A DNA stretch of 21,204 bases from a virus. Under the pieces are notes generated by a model. The model worked only from the letters and a program-made list of their open reading frames with translations. It was not told where the DNA came from and searched no databases. Positions 6,552 through 12,493 of the stretch are shown here, one piece after another. The stretch spans positions 1 to 21,204 of the IMG/VR virus record IMGVR_UViG_3300042554_002499; one strand, written 5' to 3'. The first letter of the stretch is position 1. Each line of letters starts with the position of its first letter. A program made the translations under genes and the position numbers.

Positions 6552-7294
6552 CGAAATTAAAACTACTTGATACCTTTTCCGGCATTGGAGGATTTTCTTA
6601 CGCCGCCGAAAGAATTGTCGGTGGATTTGAGACGATTCAATTTATTGAATGGGAACCGTACTGCCAACGCATCTTGAATCAACACTGGCCGGCAGTGCCA
6701 ATCCATTCGGACATTCAAGATTTCAACCCGCCTGCATTTAGCGCCGATGTCATTTGTGGTGGTTTTCCATGCCAAGACATCAGCGTTGCCGGCAAGCAAG
6801 CCGGAATTAAACAAGGAACCCGCTCAGGACTTTTTTATGAACTCATCCGTGTCATTCGCTTGGTACGACCGAAATACGTCGTCTTGGAAAACGTCGCAGC
6901 AATCGTTACTAACGGACTTGGAGTCGTACTCGGAGAATTGGCCGAAGCAGGGTATGACGCTGAATGGTCATGCATACGCGCTTCGGATTTGGGAGCCTGT
7001 CACCGTAGAGACCGATGGTGGCTTGTTGCCTACGCCAACGGCAAGGGACCACAAGGATTCGGGGGAGCGAGTGAATTACGAAAAGCTGGCGCAGAAAAGC
7101 CGCCTTGCTGGGATCCTGGTAACCCAATGCTCAGCCCAGAATGGCGGGGCTACGTATCTAAACCCCTCCTTTTTAGAGGAGATGATGGGCTATCCAATCG
7201 GGTGGACCGCATTAGAGCACTAGGAAATTCAGTTGTGCCACAGGTGGCGGCGGTCCCGTTACGGCGGGTTTGGGAGCTGGAGTTATTGCAATGA
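6548..7294 (+). CDS. dcm: DNA cytosine-C5 methyltransferase
   Basis: The 248-residue enzyme transfers a methyl group from S-adenosylmethionine to C5 of cytosine in a specific DNA site. Motif I is TFSGIGG (9-15). Motif IV is GGFPCQDIS with catalytic Cys75. Motif VI is LENV (113-116), motif VIII is CHRRDRWWLVAYA (151-163), and motifs IX/X are NRVDRIRALGNSVVPQVA (217-234). The target-recognition segment between about 165 and 205 is very short, as in compact phage enzymes, and it may have low specificity. The start overlaps the upstream nuclease-like stop (ATGA); the stop overlaps the PP-loop gene start (ATGA). Likely roles are protection from host restriction, or pairing with the upstream nuclease. 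A second long frame lies within it. Confidence 0.95.
   Translation: MTKLKLLDTFSGIGGFSYAAERIVGGFETIQFIEWEPYCQRILNQHWPAVPIHSDIQDFNPPAFSADVICGGFPCQDISVAGKQAGIKQGTRSGLFYELIRVIRLVRPKYVVLENVAAIVTNGLGVVLGELAEAGYDAEWSCIRASDLGACHRRDRWWLVAYANGKGPQGFGGASELRKAGAEKPPCWDPGNPMLSPEWRGYVSKPLLFRGDDGLSNRVDRIRALGNSVVPQVAAVPLRRVWELELLQ
6747..7223 (+). CDS. Candidate overprinted gene inside the methyltransferase
   Basis: A 158-codon frame runs +1 relative to the methyltransferase and lies entirely within it. It does not look like random translation. It contains FHAKTSALPAS (7-17), SSWKTSQQSLL (45-55), SENWPKQGMTLNG (62-74), GGLLPTPTARD (91-101) and YLNPSFLEEMMGYPIGWTAL (137-156). I recall phage and bacterial proteins with this order of motifs (HARTSA, SWKTSQ, SETWPRSGM, LLPTPT, LNP..VE.LMGFPIGWT). 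Each motif is the +1 reading of a methyltransferase motif: HAKTS over PCQDI, SSWKT over VLEN, GMTLNG over YDAEW, GGLLPTP over RWWLVAYA, and MGYPIGWTAL over DGLSNRVDRIRA. No Shine-Dalgarno precedes ATG 6747. Function is unknown. It may instead be a database artefact of mis-framed genes. Confidence 0.4.
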   Translation: MSFVVVFHAKTSALPASKPELNKEPAQDFFMNSSVSFAWYDRNTSSWKTSQQSLLTDLESYSENWPKQGMTLNGHAYALRIWEPVTVETDGGLLPTPTARDHKDSGERVNYEKLAQKSRLAGILVTQCSAQNGGATYLNPSFLEEMMGYPIGWTALEH

Positions 7295-8091
7295 AATACG
7301 TTTTTTCTTGTGGTGGTGGTGTTCAATCAACAGCCTGCCTAGTGCTTGCGGCGCAAGGTCGTATCCCCTATCGGATTTTTATTTTTGCCAATGTTGGCGA
7401 TCAGGCCGAAGATCCCCGCACCATCAGGTATGTCAACGAAGTGCTGAAGCCCTACGCGATGCAGCACGACATCGAATGGATAGACGTACAGCGCCAGCGC
7501 CGCGATGGCACGCCAGTTGATTTGTACGAAGAATTATTAAGGCCAATTCGATCAATCGACATTCCCGTACGGATGGCAAACGGTGCGCCGGGCAACCGCA
7601 ACTGCACCGTTCATTTCAAGATCAAGCCCATTGCCAAGTGGATCCGCAAGCACGCACCTAACTGCATTCTTGGCAAGGGCATCAGCACCGATGAACCGCA
7701 CCGTGCCACGCCATCCCGCGAAGACGACGGCTACTTGTCCGCTTATCCGTTGATTGAACTCGGCTTGAGTCGCAGCGATTGCCTGCGGATTGTGCGCGAA
7801 GCTGGCTTGCCTCAACCGCCTAAGTCAAGCTGTTGGTTCTGCCCCTACAAGACAACAGACCAGTGGATCACGGCCCGACGTGAACGGCCAGAGCTTTTTG
7901 CAAAGGTGGTTGATCTTGAGCGCCATCTAAATGAAAAACGGTCCAAGATTGGGAAGGATTCGGTTTTTGTCTCCGGTGTTGGCGCCAGGAAGCTGCTGCC
8001 AATCGACAAGGCCATTCCCGATCAACTGGGTCTATTCCCAGAATGGATCGACGAACAGGACGGGTGCGAATCTGGTTATTGCATGACGTGA
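7291..8091 (+). CDS. PAPS-reductase-family PP-loop ATPase
   Basis: ATG 7291 overlaps the methyltransferase stop (ATGA) and yields 266 residues. An N-terminal PP-loop, SCGGGVQS (6-13), binds ATP and activates a substrate as an adenylate, as in the PAPS-reductase/DndC/tRNA-thiolation superfamily. Further matches to the phage branch, as I remember it, are IFANVGDQAEDP (31-42), IPVRMANGAPGNRNCT (91-106, C105), DEPHR (134-138) and PPKSSCWFCPYK (176-187, C181/C184). The cysteines could bind iron-sulfur or zinc, or carry sulfur. Sulfate assimilation is unlikely in this context. Coupling to a DNA methyltransferase makes a nucleic-acid modification role plausible but unproven. ORF finders may extend it to 7270; ATG 7291 fits the fold start better. 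Confidence 0.85.
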   Translation: MKYVFSCGGGVQSTACLVLAAQGRIPYRIFIFANVGDQAEDPRTIRYVNEVLKPYAMQHDIEWIDVQRQRRDGTPVDLYEELLRPIRSIDIPVRMANGAPGNRNCTVHFKIKPIAKWIRKHAPNCILGKGISTDEPHRATPSREDDGYLSAYPLIELGLSRSDCLRIVREAGLPQPPKSSCWFCPYKTTDQWITARRERPELFAKVVDLERHLNEKRSKIGKDSVFVSGVGARKLLPIDKAIPDQLGLFPEWIDEQDGCESGYCMT

Positions 8092-8102
8092 GGGGAGTTC
8101 TG

Positions 8103-8195
8103 ATGACGGAGCCGGTTTGGTCTGTTGGGGTGCTGCTGGCCGTTGGGCTGCTGGGCGTGATGGTGCTGTTGGCATGGGTTGGGACGCAGGATTGA
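8103..8195 (+). CDS. 30-residue single-pass membrane peptide
   Basis: ATG 8103 is preceded by a strong Shine-Dalgarno, AGGGGAG at 8091-8097 with 5-nt spacing, which is unusual in this window and decides the start. The product is 30 residues. After MTEPVW it is a hydrophobic segment (VGVLLAVGLLGVMVLLAWVG) long enough to cross the membrane, ending TQD. It lies 11 bp after the PP-loop gene and just ahead of the promoter for the 8262 gene, whose -35 box overlaps its last codons. No family is recognisable. A small inner-membrane phage peptide, for example for superinfection exclusion, is conceivable. Confidence 0.65.
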   Translation: MTEPVWSVGVLLAVGLLGVMVLLAWVGTQD

Positions 8196-8221
8196 CAGCC
8201 TGTTGCCCTTAGGGGTATACT
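8192..8221 (+). promoter_or_regulatory. Sigma-70-type promoter with palindromic -10
   Basis: Consensus TTGACA (8192-8197), 18-bp spacer, TATACT (8216-8221). The -10 box sits inside GGGGTATACTCC (8212-8223), a near-palindrome shared with 10630-10641 and with the spacer palindrome at 2243-2254. Transcription should start near 8228, leaving a leader of about 33 nt before ATG 8262. Confidence 0.8.
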
Positions 8222-8232
8222 CCTTTCTGTAC

Positions 8233-8261
8233 GGGGGAGACCCCACTACCACGCAAAACCA
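8233..8261 (+). promoter_or_regulatory. Structured 5' leader: GNRA hairpin plus A/C-rich spacer
   Basis: GGGG-GAGA-CCCC (8233-8244) forms a 4-bp stem with a GAGA (GNRA) loop right at the expected 5' end of the transcript. It is followed by 17 nt of A/C-rich sequence ending ACCA and then ATG. There is no Shine-Dalgarno. The minus-strand leader at 2201-2228 is almost the same sequence. Confidence 0.6.
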
Positions 8262-8828
8262 ATGGCAACCACCAGTTCACAAGTCAAGCGGACCTACCAG
8301 ACATCCCTAATAAACGACAAGGAGCGCAAGGATCCCCGCCACGGCCTTGCCTGTGAATATCTTGCGTTTTGGATGATGGAAAAATTAGTTCAACCATATT
8401 ATGAGCAACAACGTGGCGGCAAATCTTACCTAGATAATTATGGCGTTTATCAAATTGCCTCAGGCAACTGCAATCGGACGGAATTTGTCATTTCCGATTA
8501 TGTATCTAGGCCGATTAAAAACGAAAACAATTCAAGCCGATTTAATCAAGGAATAAAAGGATATGCCGATGTATTATTTGGAAGCGAATATAACGCAAAA
8601 TTTCTTGGGGAAGTAAAAATAACCCCGCAATCAGCAGAAGAAATTTTACAGCAAATTAAATTTTATCATTCTTGTATATATTGCGTTCATACAGTAATTG
8701 CATTGGATTTTGATTGCCCACAACTCGCTCGAATGGTTGAGGGCACAGACATAACCGTGGTTCGCTTGGGCGAAAAGTTTGAAATGTTTGCCAAAACACG
8801 ATCCAATCCTTCAATTCTGGAGATTTGA
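8262..8828 (+). CDS. Putative PD-(D/E)XK nuclease-like protein
   Basis: The 188-residue product heads a transcription unit with the best promoter in the window. A nuclease-like core is visible in the middle: GYADVLFG with D103, then FLGEVKI with E117 and K119, then EILQQIKFY with glutamines at 130-131. This D...ExK...Q order occurs in PD-(D/E)XK enzymes. Flanking regions (EYLAFWMMEKLVQPYYEQQR early, and VIALDFDCPQLARMV later) are unknown to me. The gene is distinctly A+T-rich compared with the genes on both sides, pointing to recent transfer. ATG 8262 is set by the promoter and leader. It could be a restriction-like, anti-host or DNA-processing nuclease; the call is by motif spacing only. Confidence 0.55.
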   Translation: MATTSSQVKRTYQTSLINDKERKDPRHGLACEYLAFWMMEKLVQPYYEQQRGGKSYLDNYGVYQIASGNCNRTEFVISDYVSRPIKNENNSSRFNQGIKGYADVLFGSEYNAKFLGEVKITPQSAEEILQQIKFYHSCIYCVHTVIALDFDCPQLARMVEGTDITVVRLGEKFEMFAKTRSNPSILEI

Positions 8829-8829
8829 C

Positions 8830-9138
8830 ATGACCGACCACAACGCAATCCTTGCCGACATCGCCAGCGTCAAGCTGGAAATTGCCTATCAGGAAGAAAA
8901 ACTGCAGGCATTGATGGATGACCTAGCCGCGCTCTACGCCAGTGGCGAGCTAGACGACCTCAAAGACGACGACGGCAACCTGACCTGTGATGGCGTCAAG
9001 GCCACCCGTTGCACCCGTACCAGTTGGAGTTACAGCAAGGCCGTTAAGGAGCTGCAGCAGCTAGAGCAGTTTGAGGGGGTGGCCACAAAGAAGGAAACAG
9101 AATATTGGAGGATTTCGCTGCCAAAGGCAGAGTTCTGA
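8830..9138 (+). CDS. Coiled-coil protein of unknown function
   Basis: ATG 8830 follows the previous stop by 1 bp and gives 102 residues. The N-terminal third is a heptad-like helix (ADIASVKLEIAYQEEKLQAL, then MDDLAALYASG) suited to coiled-coil dimerisation. The middle carries an acidic turn (LKDDDGNLTCDG), and the end (VATKKETEYWRISLPKAEF) resembles the charged tail of small phage nucleic-acid-associated proteins. I know no family name. The reading frame extends upstream to 8779, but that part overlaps the nuclease-like gene and is a shadow. The stop overlaps the next start as TGATG at 9136-9140, placing it in the coupled run leading to rusA. Confidence 0.72.
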   Translation: MTDHNAILADIASVKLEIAYQEEKLQALMDDLAALYASGELDDLKDDDGNLTCDGVKATRCTRTSWSYSKAVKELQQLEQFEGVATKKETEYWRISLPKAEF

Positions 9139-9359
9139 TGGCCGGCACTCCCGTGGACGACCGTATCGAAGCCATCCTTGGCAAATACGACCTACGGGAC
9201 AAAGACCAATACAGAGACGCCGTAGCGGAACTGACCGCTTACCTGCTGACCCTGAGCAACCGGCAAATCAAACGCAGCCTGTACCACCAACGGTTGACCG
9301 AAAAACTCCACCTTGAAAAATGCTTCAATCACAAAACAGATGAATCACAACCCTTATGA
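9138..9359 (+). CDS. Small protein of unknown function, 73 residues
   Basis: ATG 9138 overlaps the previous TGA (TGATG). The 73-residue product (MAGTPVDDRIEAILGKYDLR at the start, then YRDAVAELTAYLLTLSNRQ) is mainly helical with alternating acidic and basic stretches. I do not recognise it. It is one of a chain of coupled small genes between the nuclease-like gene and rusA. Its 3' end overlaps the next gene (start 9340) by 20 nt in another frame. Confidence 0.65.
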   Translation: MAGTPVDDRIEAILGKYDLRDKDQYRDAVAELTAYLLTLSNRQIKRSLYHQRLTEKLHLEKCFNHKTDESQPL

Positions 9360-9480
9360 GTTGACGCTGTTCACACGCTTTCTGCTGTGGATGCTGTCAA
9401 CGCGGCCTGATGTCGTCAAGATCAACGTTGGCACACCAGTGAATTACCTAGAACGTTGTTACAGCGGCTCTGGCCGATGA
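9340..9480 (+). CDS. Small 46-residue protein of unknown function
   Basis: ATG 9340 lies 20 nt inside the end of the previous gene. The 46-residue product begins MNHNPYELTLFTRFLLWMLS, which is aromatic and partly hydrophobic, and ends NYLERCYSGSGR. The TGA at 9478-9480 overlaps the rusA start as ATGA. The coupling on both sides, and the lack of any other frame filling 9360-9476, support it as real. It could be a small membrane-associated protein or just a coupling cistron. No family recognised. Confidence 0.55.
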   Translation: MNHNPYELTLFTRFLLWMLSTRPDVVKINVGTPVNYLERCYSGSGR

Positions 9481-9887
9481 AATTTGCCGTACAGGGTATT
9501 GAGCCAGCCCCGCAGGGAAGCAAGCGACATGTTGGCAATGGCCGCATGATTGAGGCGTCCAAAAAGGTCAAGCCTTGGCGTTTTGCTGTTAGTCAGGCCG
9601 CACTTGAAACTGGTTGGCAACTGGTTGATCGACCTGTCATGGTGCAGATCACGTTTATGTTCAGCAGGCCAAAATCCCATTACAACAGTAAAGGTCAACT
9701 GAAGCCCGCTGCGCCGCTCTACAAACAGACCAAGCCCGACCTTGATAAGCTGTGCCGCTCGACCTTAGACGGCCTCACGAATGTCTTGTTAAAAGACGAC
9801 TCGCAAGTTGTTAATTTGATCTGCTGCAAGATTTACGCCAACGAAGGCGAACTCCCCGGAGCACTAATCACCATCAATCCACTGTGA
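9477..9887 (+). CDS. rusA: RusA-family Holliday junction resolvase
   Basis: RusA-type endonucleases resolve Holliday junctions by paired nicks, and phages use them in recombination and in clearing DNA for packaging. The 136-residue product matches the family in length and layout. It has an N-terminal strand with APQGSKR (11-17), a central ITFMFSRPKSHY (58-69), and the signature KPDLDKL (86-92), followed by D98 in TLDGL and DDSQVV (107-112). These acidic residues form the magnesium site. The start ATG 9477 is coupled to the previous stop (ATGA); the stop is coupled to the next start (GTGA). It should cooperate with the annealing protein at 10691 and the Cas4-like exonuclease. Confidence 0.9.
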   Translation: MKFAVQGIEPAPQGSKRHVGNGRMIEASKKVKPWRFAVSQAALETGWQLVDRPVMVQITFMFSRPKSHYNSKGQLKPAAPLYKQTKPDLDKLCRSTLDGLTNVLLKDDSQVVNLICCKIYANEGELPGALITINPL

Positions 9888-10624
9888 AAGGTTCAAAGTA
9901 TCTGCGCCGTTGCATTATTTGCGATTCGGTTTTTAGTATTCCAATTCTGCGCGGCAACGTCAAAAGTCCACGGCAGACCTGCAGTCTTATTTGCCATCGA
10001 CGGTTCGTTGGTAAAAGAGCAAAACGATGGACAAAAGAAGAGATTGAAATTCTTGAAAGTCTCAGCCTGTCGATGCCACCTAAGACGCTGTATACAACCT
10101 ATTGCCAGTTAGCTGGTAGGGCTGGTTATCCAAAACGCAGTGAAGCAGCCCTGAGGGCAAAACTCAAGTTGATGGGCATTCCCTTGATGCCAGAAATTGA
10201 TTGGTACACCTTGAAGCAACTGGCGGATTTTTTTGGGGCAACAAGACACGCCATGTTCAAGATGGTAAAAATTGGCTTGAAGGCAAAGAAGGAATCCGAC
10301 TACCGAAATCAACCGTATTTCGTGAGCCGTGTTGAATTAAAGCGATTCGCACGAAAGCATCCGGGGTTATTTCGGGAGTTCAAGCGCGACGGCCTGTTTG
10401 TAGTGCTGGAAGATCGAGCGCTGATTGATTTGATCATGGAACAGCCAATACAGCGCCAGCCAAGTCGCTACAACCCAACCAAGGTGAAATGCGTTGAGAC
10501 TGGCAATGTGTATCCAAGTTGTCGGGCGGCGGCGCGGATATTCTTTGTCGATCCATCGGCTATCCACGGAGCGGCAAAGAAGGGCCACAGGGTTGCTGGG
10601 TATCACTGGGTTGCACTGCGCTGA
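9884..10624 (+). CDS. Multi-domain DNA-binding protein (zinc finger, Myb-like, NUMOD-like)
   Basis: GTG 9884 overlaps the rusA stop (GTGA); the product has 246 residues. An N-terminal four-cysteine site (C10, C13, C33, C37) looks like a zinc finger. Residues 47-100, with RWTKEEIEILESL, resemble a SANT/Myb-type helical unit. Residues 107-135, with LKQLADFFGATRHAMFKMVK, resemble a helix-turn-helix. Residues 200-246 (VKCVETGNVYPSCRAAARIF, then AIHGAAKKG, then GYHWVAL) match the NUMOD/IENR-type DNA-binding repeat found in homing endonucleases. No nuclease catalytic motif is visible, so it may be a regulator or a remnant of a homing enzyme. The 10611 promoter overlaps its end. Confidence 0.65.
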   Translation: MKGSKYLRRCIICDSVFSIPILRGNVKSPRQTCSLICHRRFVGKRAKRWTKEEIEILESLSLSMPPKTLYTTYCQLAGRAGYPKRSEAALRAKLKLMGIPLMPEIDWYTLKQLADFFGATRHAMFKMVKIGLKAKKESDYRNQPYFVSRVELKRFARKHPGLFREFKRDGLFVVLEDRALIDLIMEQPIQRQPSRYNPTKVKCVETGNVYPSCRAAARIFFVDPSAIHGAAKKGHRVAGYHWVALR

Positions 10625-10639
10625 ATTTAGGGGTATACT
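10611..10639 (+). promoter_or_regulatory. Probable promoter with palindromic -10
   Basis: TTGCAC (10611-10616), 17-bp spacer, TATACT (10634-10639). The -35 match is modest. The -10 lies inside GGGGTATACTCC (10630-10641), identical over 16 bases (TTAGGGGTATACTCCT) to the promoter at 8192-8221. It precedes the annealing-protein gene at 10691. Confidence 0.65.
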
Positions 10640-10645
10640 CCTTGT

Positions 10646-10690
10646 GGGTCCGAAGCCCCGTCCTCAATCCGACAACCGCACACAACCCCT
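10646..10690 (+). promoter_or_regulatory. 5' leader with imperfect hairpin and A/C-rich spacer
   Basis: GGG (10646-10648) can pair with CCC (10657-10659) around a CGAA-containing loop. The rest of the leader is A/C-rich (ACAACCGCACACAACCCC) up to ATG 10691, without a Shine-Dalgarno. It is a weaker and longer version of the leaders at 2201 and 8233. Confidence 0.4.
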
Positions 10691-11404
10691 ATGACCGATT
10701 ACCCCAACCTCGGGGCTGTCATTACGCAGGCTGACGTATCAACGAAGGGCACTGGCTCTTACGCCGCTGATTACGTCAACTGGTGCCGCGTCACACACCT
10801 GCTACATGACAATGCTCCCGGATGGCAGTTTGCTCTCAAAGCTCACGAAGAAACCGGCCACGTTTGGAAGGCTCCCGACGGAACCGCTTATGTGGTCGGG
10901 TGCTTTGAGCACATCAACGGATCCGATACGCCGCCCTTCCCGCAGGCGATCATGGATAACCGCAATAACGCCATCCTTTTTGAAAAGGTCACGGCCCGCG
11001 ATCTTACAGACGCGCATCGCCGCTGCCTCTGCACTGCTGCTGCTGCTCAGTTTGGCCTTGCTTGGCAGCTCTGGGCGCGAGAGCCAGTAGAAAACCCCCA
11101 TCGGGATGAAGCCGGTAAGCCTGCCTTACAGCAAGACACGCCGAAGGAAGAACCGTCCCAAGTGCGGGACACTCAGCCCAAGGCCAAAGCCAAGGCCGAA
11201 CCCAAACCTGAATCAAAGGTCGTTTTCCTGACCGATGAACAGGTGGAAGAAGTCAAGGCTGCCGTTAAGGCGTACGAGAAACGCGATGAACTGATTACTG
11301 CCTTCAAAAAGCATTTCAAGATCATCGCTCCGCGTATTGCTGACCGTATCCAATTCCCTGAACACAAGGAATTTATTGACACTTACATCACGCAGAACCC
11401 ATGA
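10691..11404 (+). CDS. Rad52-like single-strand annealing protein (Sak3/DUF1071-like)
   Basis: The 237-residue product resembles the phage single-strand annealing proteins related to Rad52, which pair complementary single strands during phage recombination. The core (about 20-130) shows GSYAADYVNWCRVTHLL (22-38), GWQFALKAHEE (44-54), VWKAPDGTAYVVG (58-70), FPQAIMDNRNNAI (83-95) and TARDLTDAHRRCLCTAAAAQ (101-120) leading to the aromatic FGLAWQLWA. A Lys/Ala/Pro/Glu linker (about 133-178) joins it to a basic helical C-terminus that may recruit partners. The start is set by the upstream promoter and leader. The stop overlaps the next gene (ATGA). The exact subfamily is from memory; the general assignment fits RusA and the Cas4-like nuclease. 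Confidence 0.78.
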   Translation: MTDYPNLGAVITQADVSTKGTGSYAADYVNWCRVTHLLHDNAPGWQFALKAHEETGHVWKAPDGTAYVVGCFEHINGSDTPPFPQAIMDNRNNAILFEKVTARDLTDAHRRCLCTAAAAQFGLAWQLWAREPVENPHRDEAGKPALQQDTPKEEPSQVRDTQPKAKAKAEPKPESKVVFLTDEQVEEVKAAVKAYEKRDELITAFKKHFKIIAPRIADRIQFPEHKEFIDTYITQNP

Positions 11405-11583
11405 GGGCGCCCAAGCCCAAATCACCCACTGAAATCAACCGGAAGAAAAACCGCTTTGTTGTAGCGGCCAAACTTTCGGCTGATCTGCACCGCCAGCTTC
11501 GGTCGTACTGCACCAAATCAGGGCAGAACATCAACCAAGCTCTTCGCCACATCATCACTACCTTTTTCGCCACCCATGGTTGA
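11401..11583 (+). CDS. Ribbon-helix-helix (Arc/CopG-like) protein
   Basis: The 60-residue product starts at ATG 11401 within ATGA. Residues 1-17 are basic and flexible (MRAPKPKSPTEINRKKNR). Residues 18-57 fit the Arc/CopG fold: a short strand FVVAAKLSADL, a first helix HRQLRSYCTKSG, and a second helix NINQALRHIITTFF. Such proteins dimerise and bind DNA operators through the paired strand. It could repress one of the palindromic GGGGTATACYCC promoters nearby, which is inference. Its end overlaps the next gene start by 8 nt. Confidence 0.7.
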   Translation: MRAPKPKSPTEINRKKNRFVVAAKLSADLHRQLRSYCTKSGQNINQALRHIITTFFATHG

Positions 11584-11857
11584 CTACCCCAAAAACGAGT
11601 TCACTCTTTGGTTTAACTGTATGCCCGATCAAAAGAAAGATGGGCATTACTGGGCAGCCGCTGAAATTCCTGTGGAGGAACTTGAGAAGCTCTACAACTG
11701 GGCGCTCAAGCAAGATCCCGTGCAGAACCAACGCGGTGAGCCTTGCGTGAAGCTCCGCGCCAACCTGATGCCTCGCACTGCTGAATCCTCTGGCCGTGAA
11801 TACCTGAAACTGGCCATCAGCGAACAGCGCCCCAAGGCAGAAACCGACCTCTTTTGA
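11576..11857 (+). CDS. Protein of unknown function with acidic tail
   Basis: ATG 11576 overlaps the end of the ribbon-helix-helix gene. The 93-residue product (MVDYPKNEFTLWFNCMPDQK at the start, AAAEIPVEELEKLYNWALKQ in the middle, EYLKLAISEQRPKAETDLF at the end) looks like a compact mixed-fold protein. The pattern of strands followed by a C-terminal acidic tip ETDLF is faintly like single-stranded DNA-binding proteins, but the fold cannot be shown from sequence alone. Its position after the annealing protein would suit a recombination accessory. Confidence 0.68.
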   Translation: MVDYPKNEFTLWFNCMPDQKKDGHYWAAAEIPVEELEKLYNWALKQDPVQNQRGEPCVKLRANLMPRTAESSGREYLKLAISEQRPKAETDLF

Positions 11858-11866
11858 TTTACCACC

Positions 11867-12208
11867 ATGATCATCCTTACTGACGCCCAACTCGTTGAAC
11901 TCGGCAACCGCATTAGCCAGATTCAGCGGATTATTGACAGCGCACAGGTCATTAAGGCCACCGCTGCACAGCCCAAAACCGTCACCGAAGCCAGCGCCAA
12001 GGCACCCAAGCCGGTCGTGAAACAACGCCGCAAGGCTCGTGCTCGTCGTGTCATGCTCAACACCGCTCAGGTCGTAGAGATCAAGCGGCGTCTGGCTACT
12101 GGTAACGAATCAGCCGCAAAGATTGCTCGGGATTACGGCGTTCACGTCACCACGGTCAACCTGATCAAATACGGGAAGACGTGGAAGGAGGTTCAGGTTC
12201 CGGCCTGA
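11867..12208 (+). CDS. Helix-turn-helix protein with basic linker
   Basis: The 113-residue product has an N-terminal helix (LTDAQLVELGNRISQIQRII, residues 4-23) that may dimerise, then a Lys/Ala/Pro/Arg linker (30-62). It ends in a helix-turn-helix, LNTAQVVEIKRRLATG then AAKIARDYGVHVTTVNLIKY (65-102), closing GKTWKEV. This module is close to residues 9-50 of the protein at 13180 (LTPAAVTHILLS, YGVTRQAISLIRNGKNWTDI), so the two share a recognition fold. ATG 11867 is preceded by TTTACCACC and no Shine-Dalgarno. It ends tail-to-tail with the minus-strand gene at 12193, overlapping 16 nt. It is likely a DNA-binding regulator; the target is unknown. Confidence 0.72.
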   Translation: MIILTDAQLVELGNRISQIQRIIDSAQVIKATAAQPKTVTEASAKAPKPVVKQRRKARARRVMLNTAQVVEIKRRLATGNESAAKIARDYGVHVTTVNLIKYGKTWKEVQVPA

Positions 12209-12396
12209 CGGTCACGCTCCATCAGTTGCAGTTCTAGGGCTGCGATCCTGTTGGTGGCCTGCTGCAGCAGCGTTTGCTGCATGTTCCACGCTCTAAATAA
12301 CTGAGCGGCAATGGGTCCGGCGTTTGGGGTGTTCTCTAGGCGTCGGGCCTCTTTTTCGACGTTGAACGCCGACGAGGGATCAGGTTTTAACAGCAT
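12193..12396 (-). CDS. Small coiled-coil protein on the opposite strand
   Basis: The minus frame ends at 12193 and is open back to 12816. I start it at ATG 12396, which has GGGAG 3 nt upstream, giving 67 residues: MLLKPDPSSAFNVEKEARRL, then PNAGPIAAQLFRAWNMQQTL, then a heptad-like LLQQATNRIAALELQLMERD. Composition and helix periodicity look genuine, and no plus-strand gene fills 12209-12567. The upstream part of the open frame passes under the plus-strand promoter, leader and two genes, and is probably non-coding. No family recognised. A convergent small gene in a rightward block is unusual, so confidence is moderate. Confidence 0.42.
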   Translation of the reverse strand: MLLKPDPSSAFNVEKEARRLENTPNAGPIAAQLFRAWNMQQTLLQQATNRIAALELQLMERDRQAGT

Positions 12397-12493
12397 CCAC
12401 TCCCAAGCGTTGTCGTCCACTGGATTGGCGCATAGCACATTAACGCTAGGCGTCGCGTCAAGGTCAAAAATTGCGACAAGGCAAATTTCCCCC

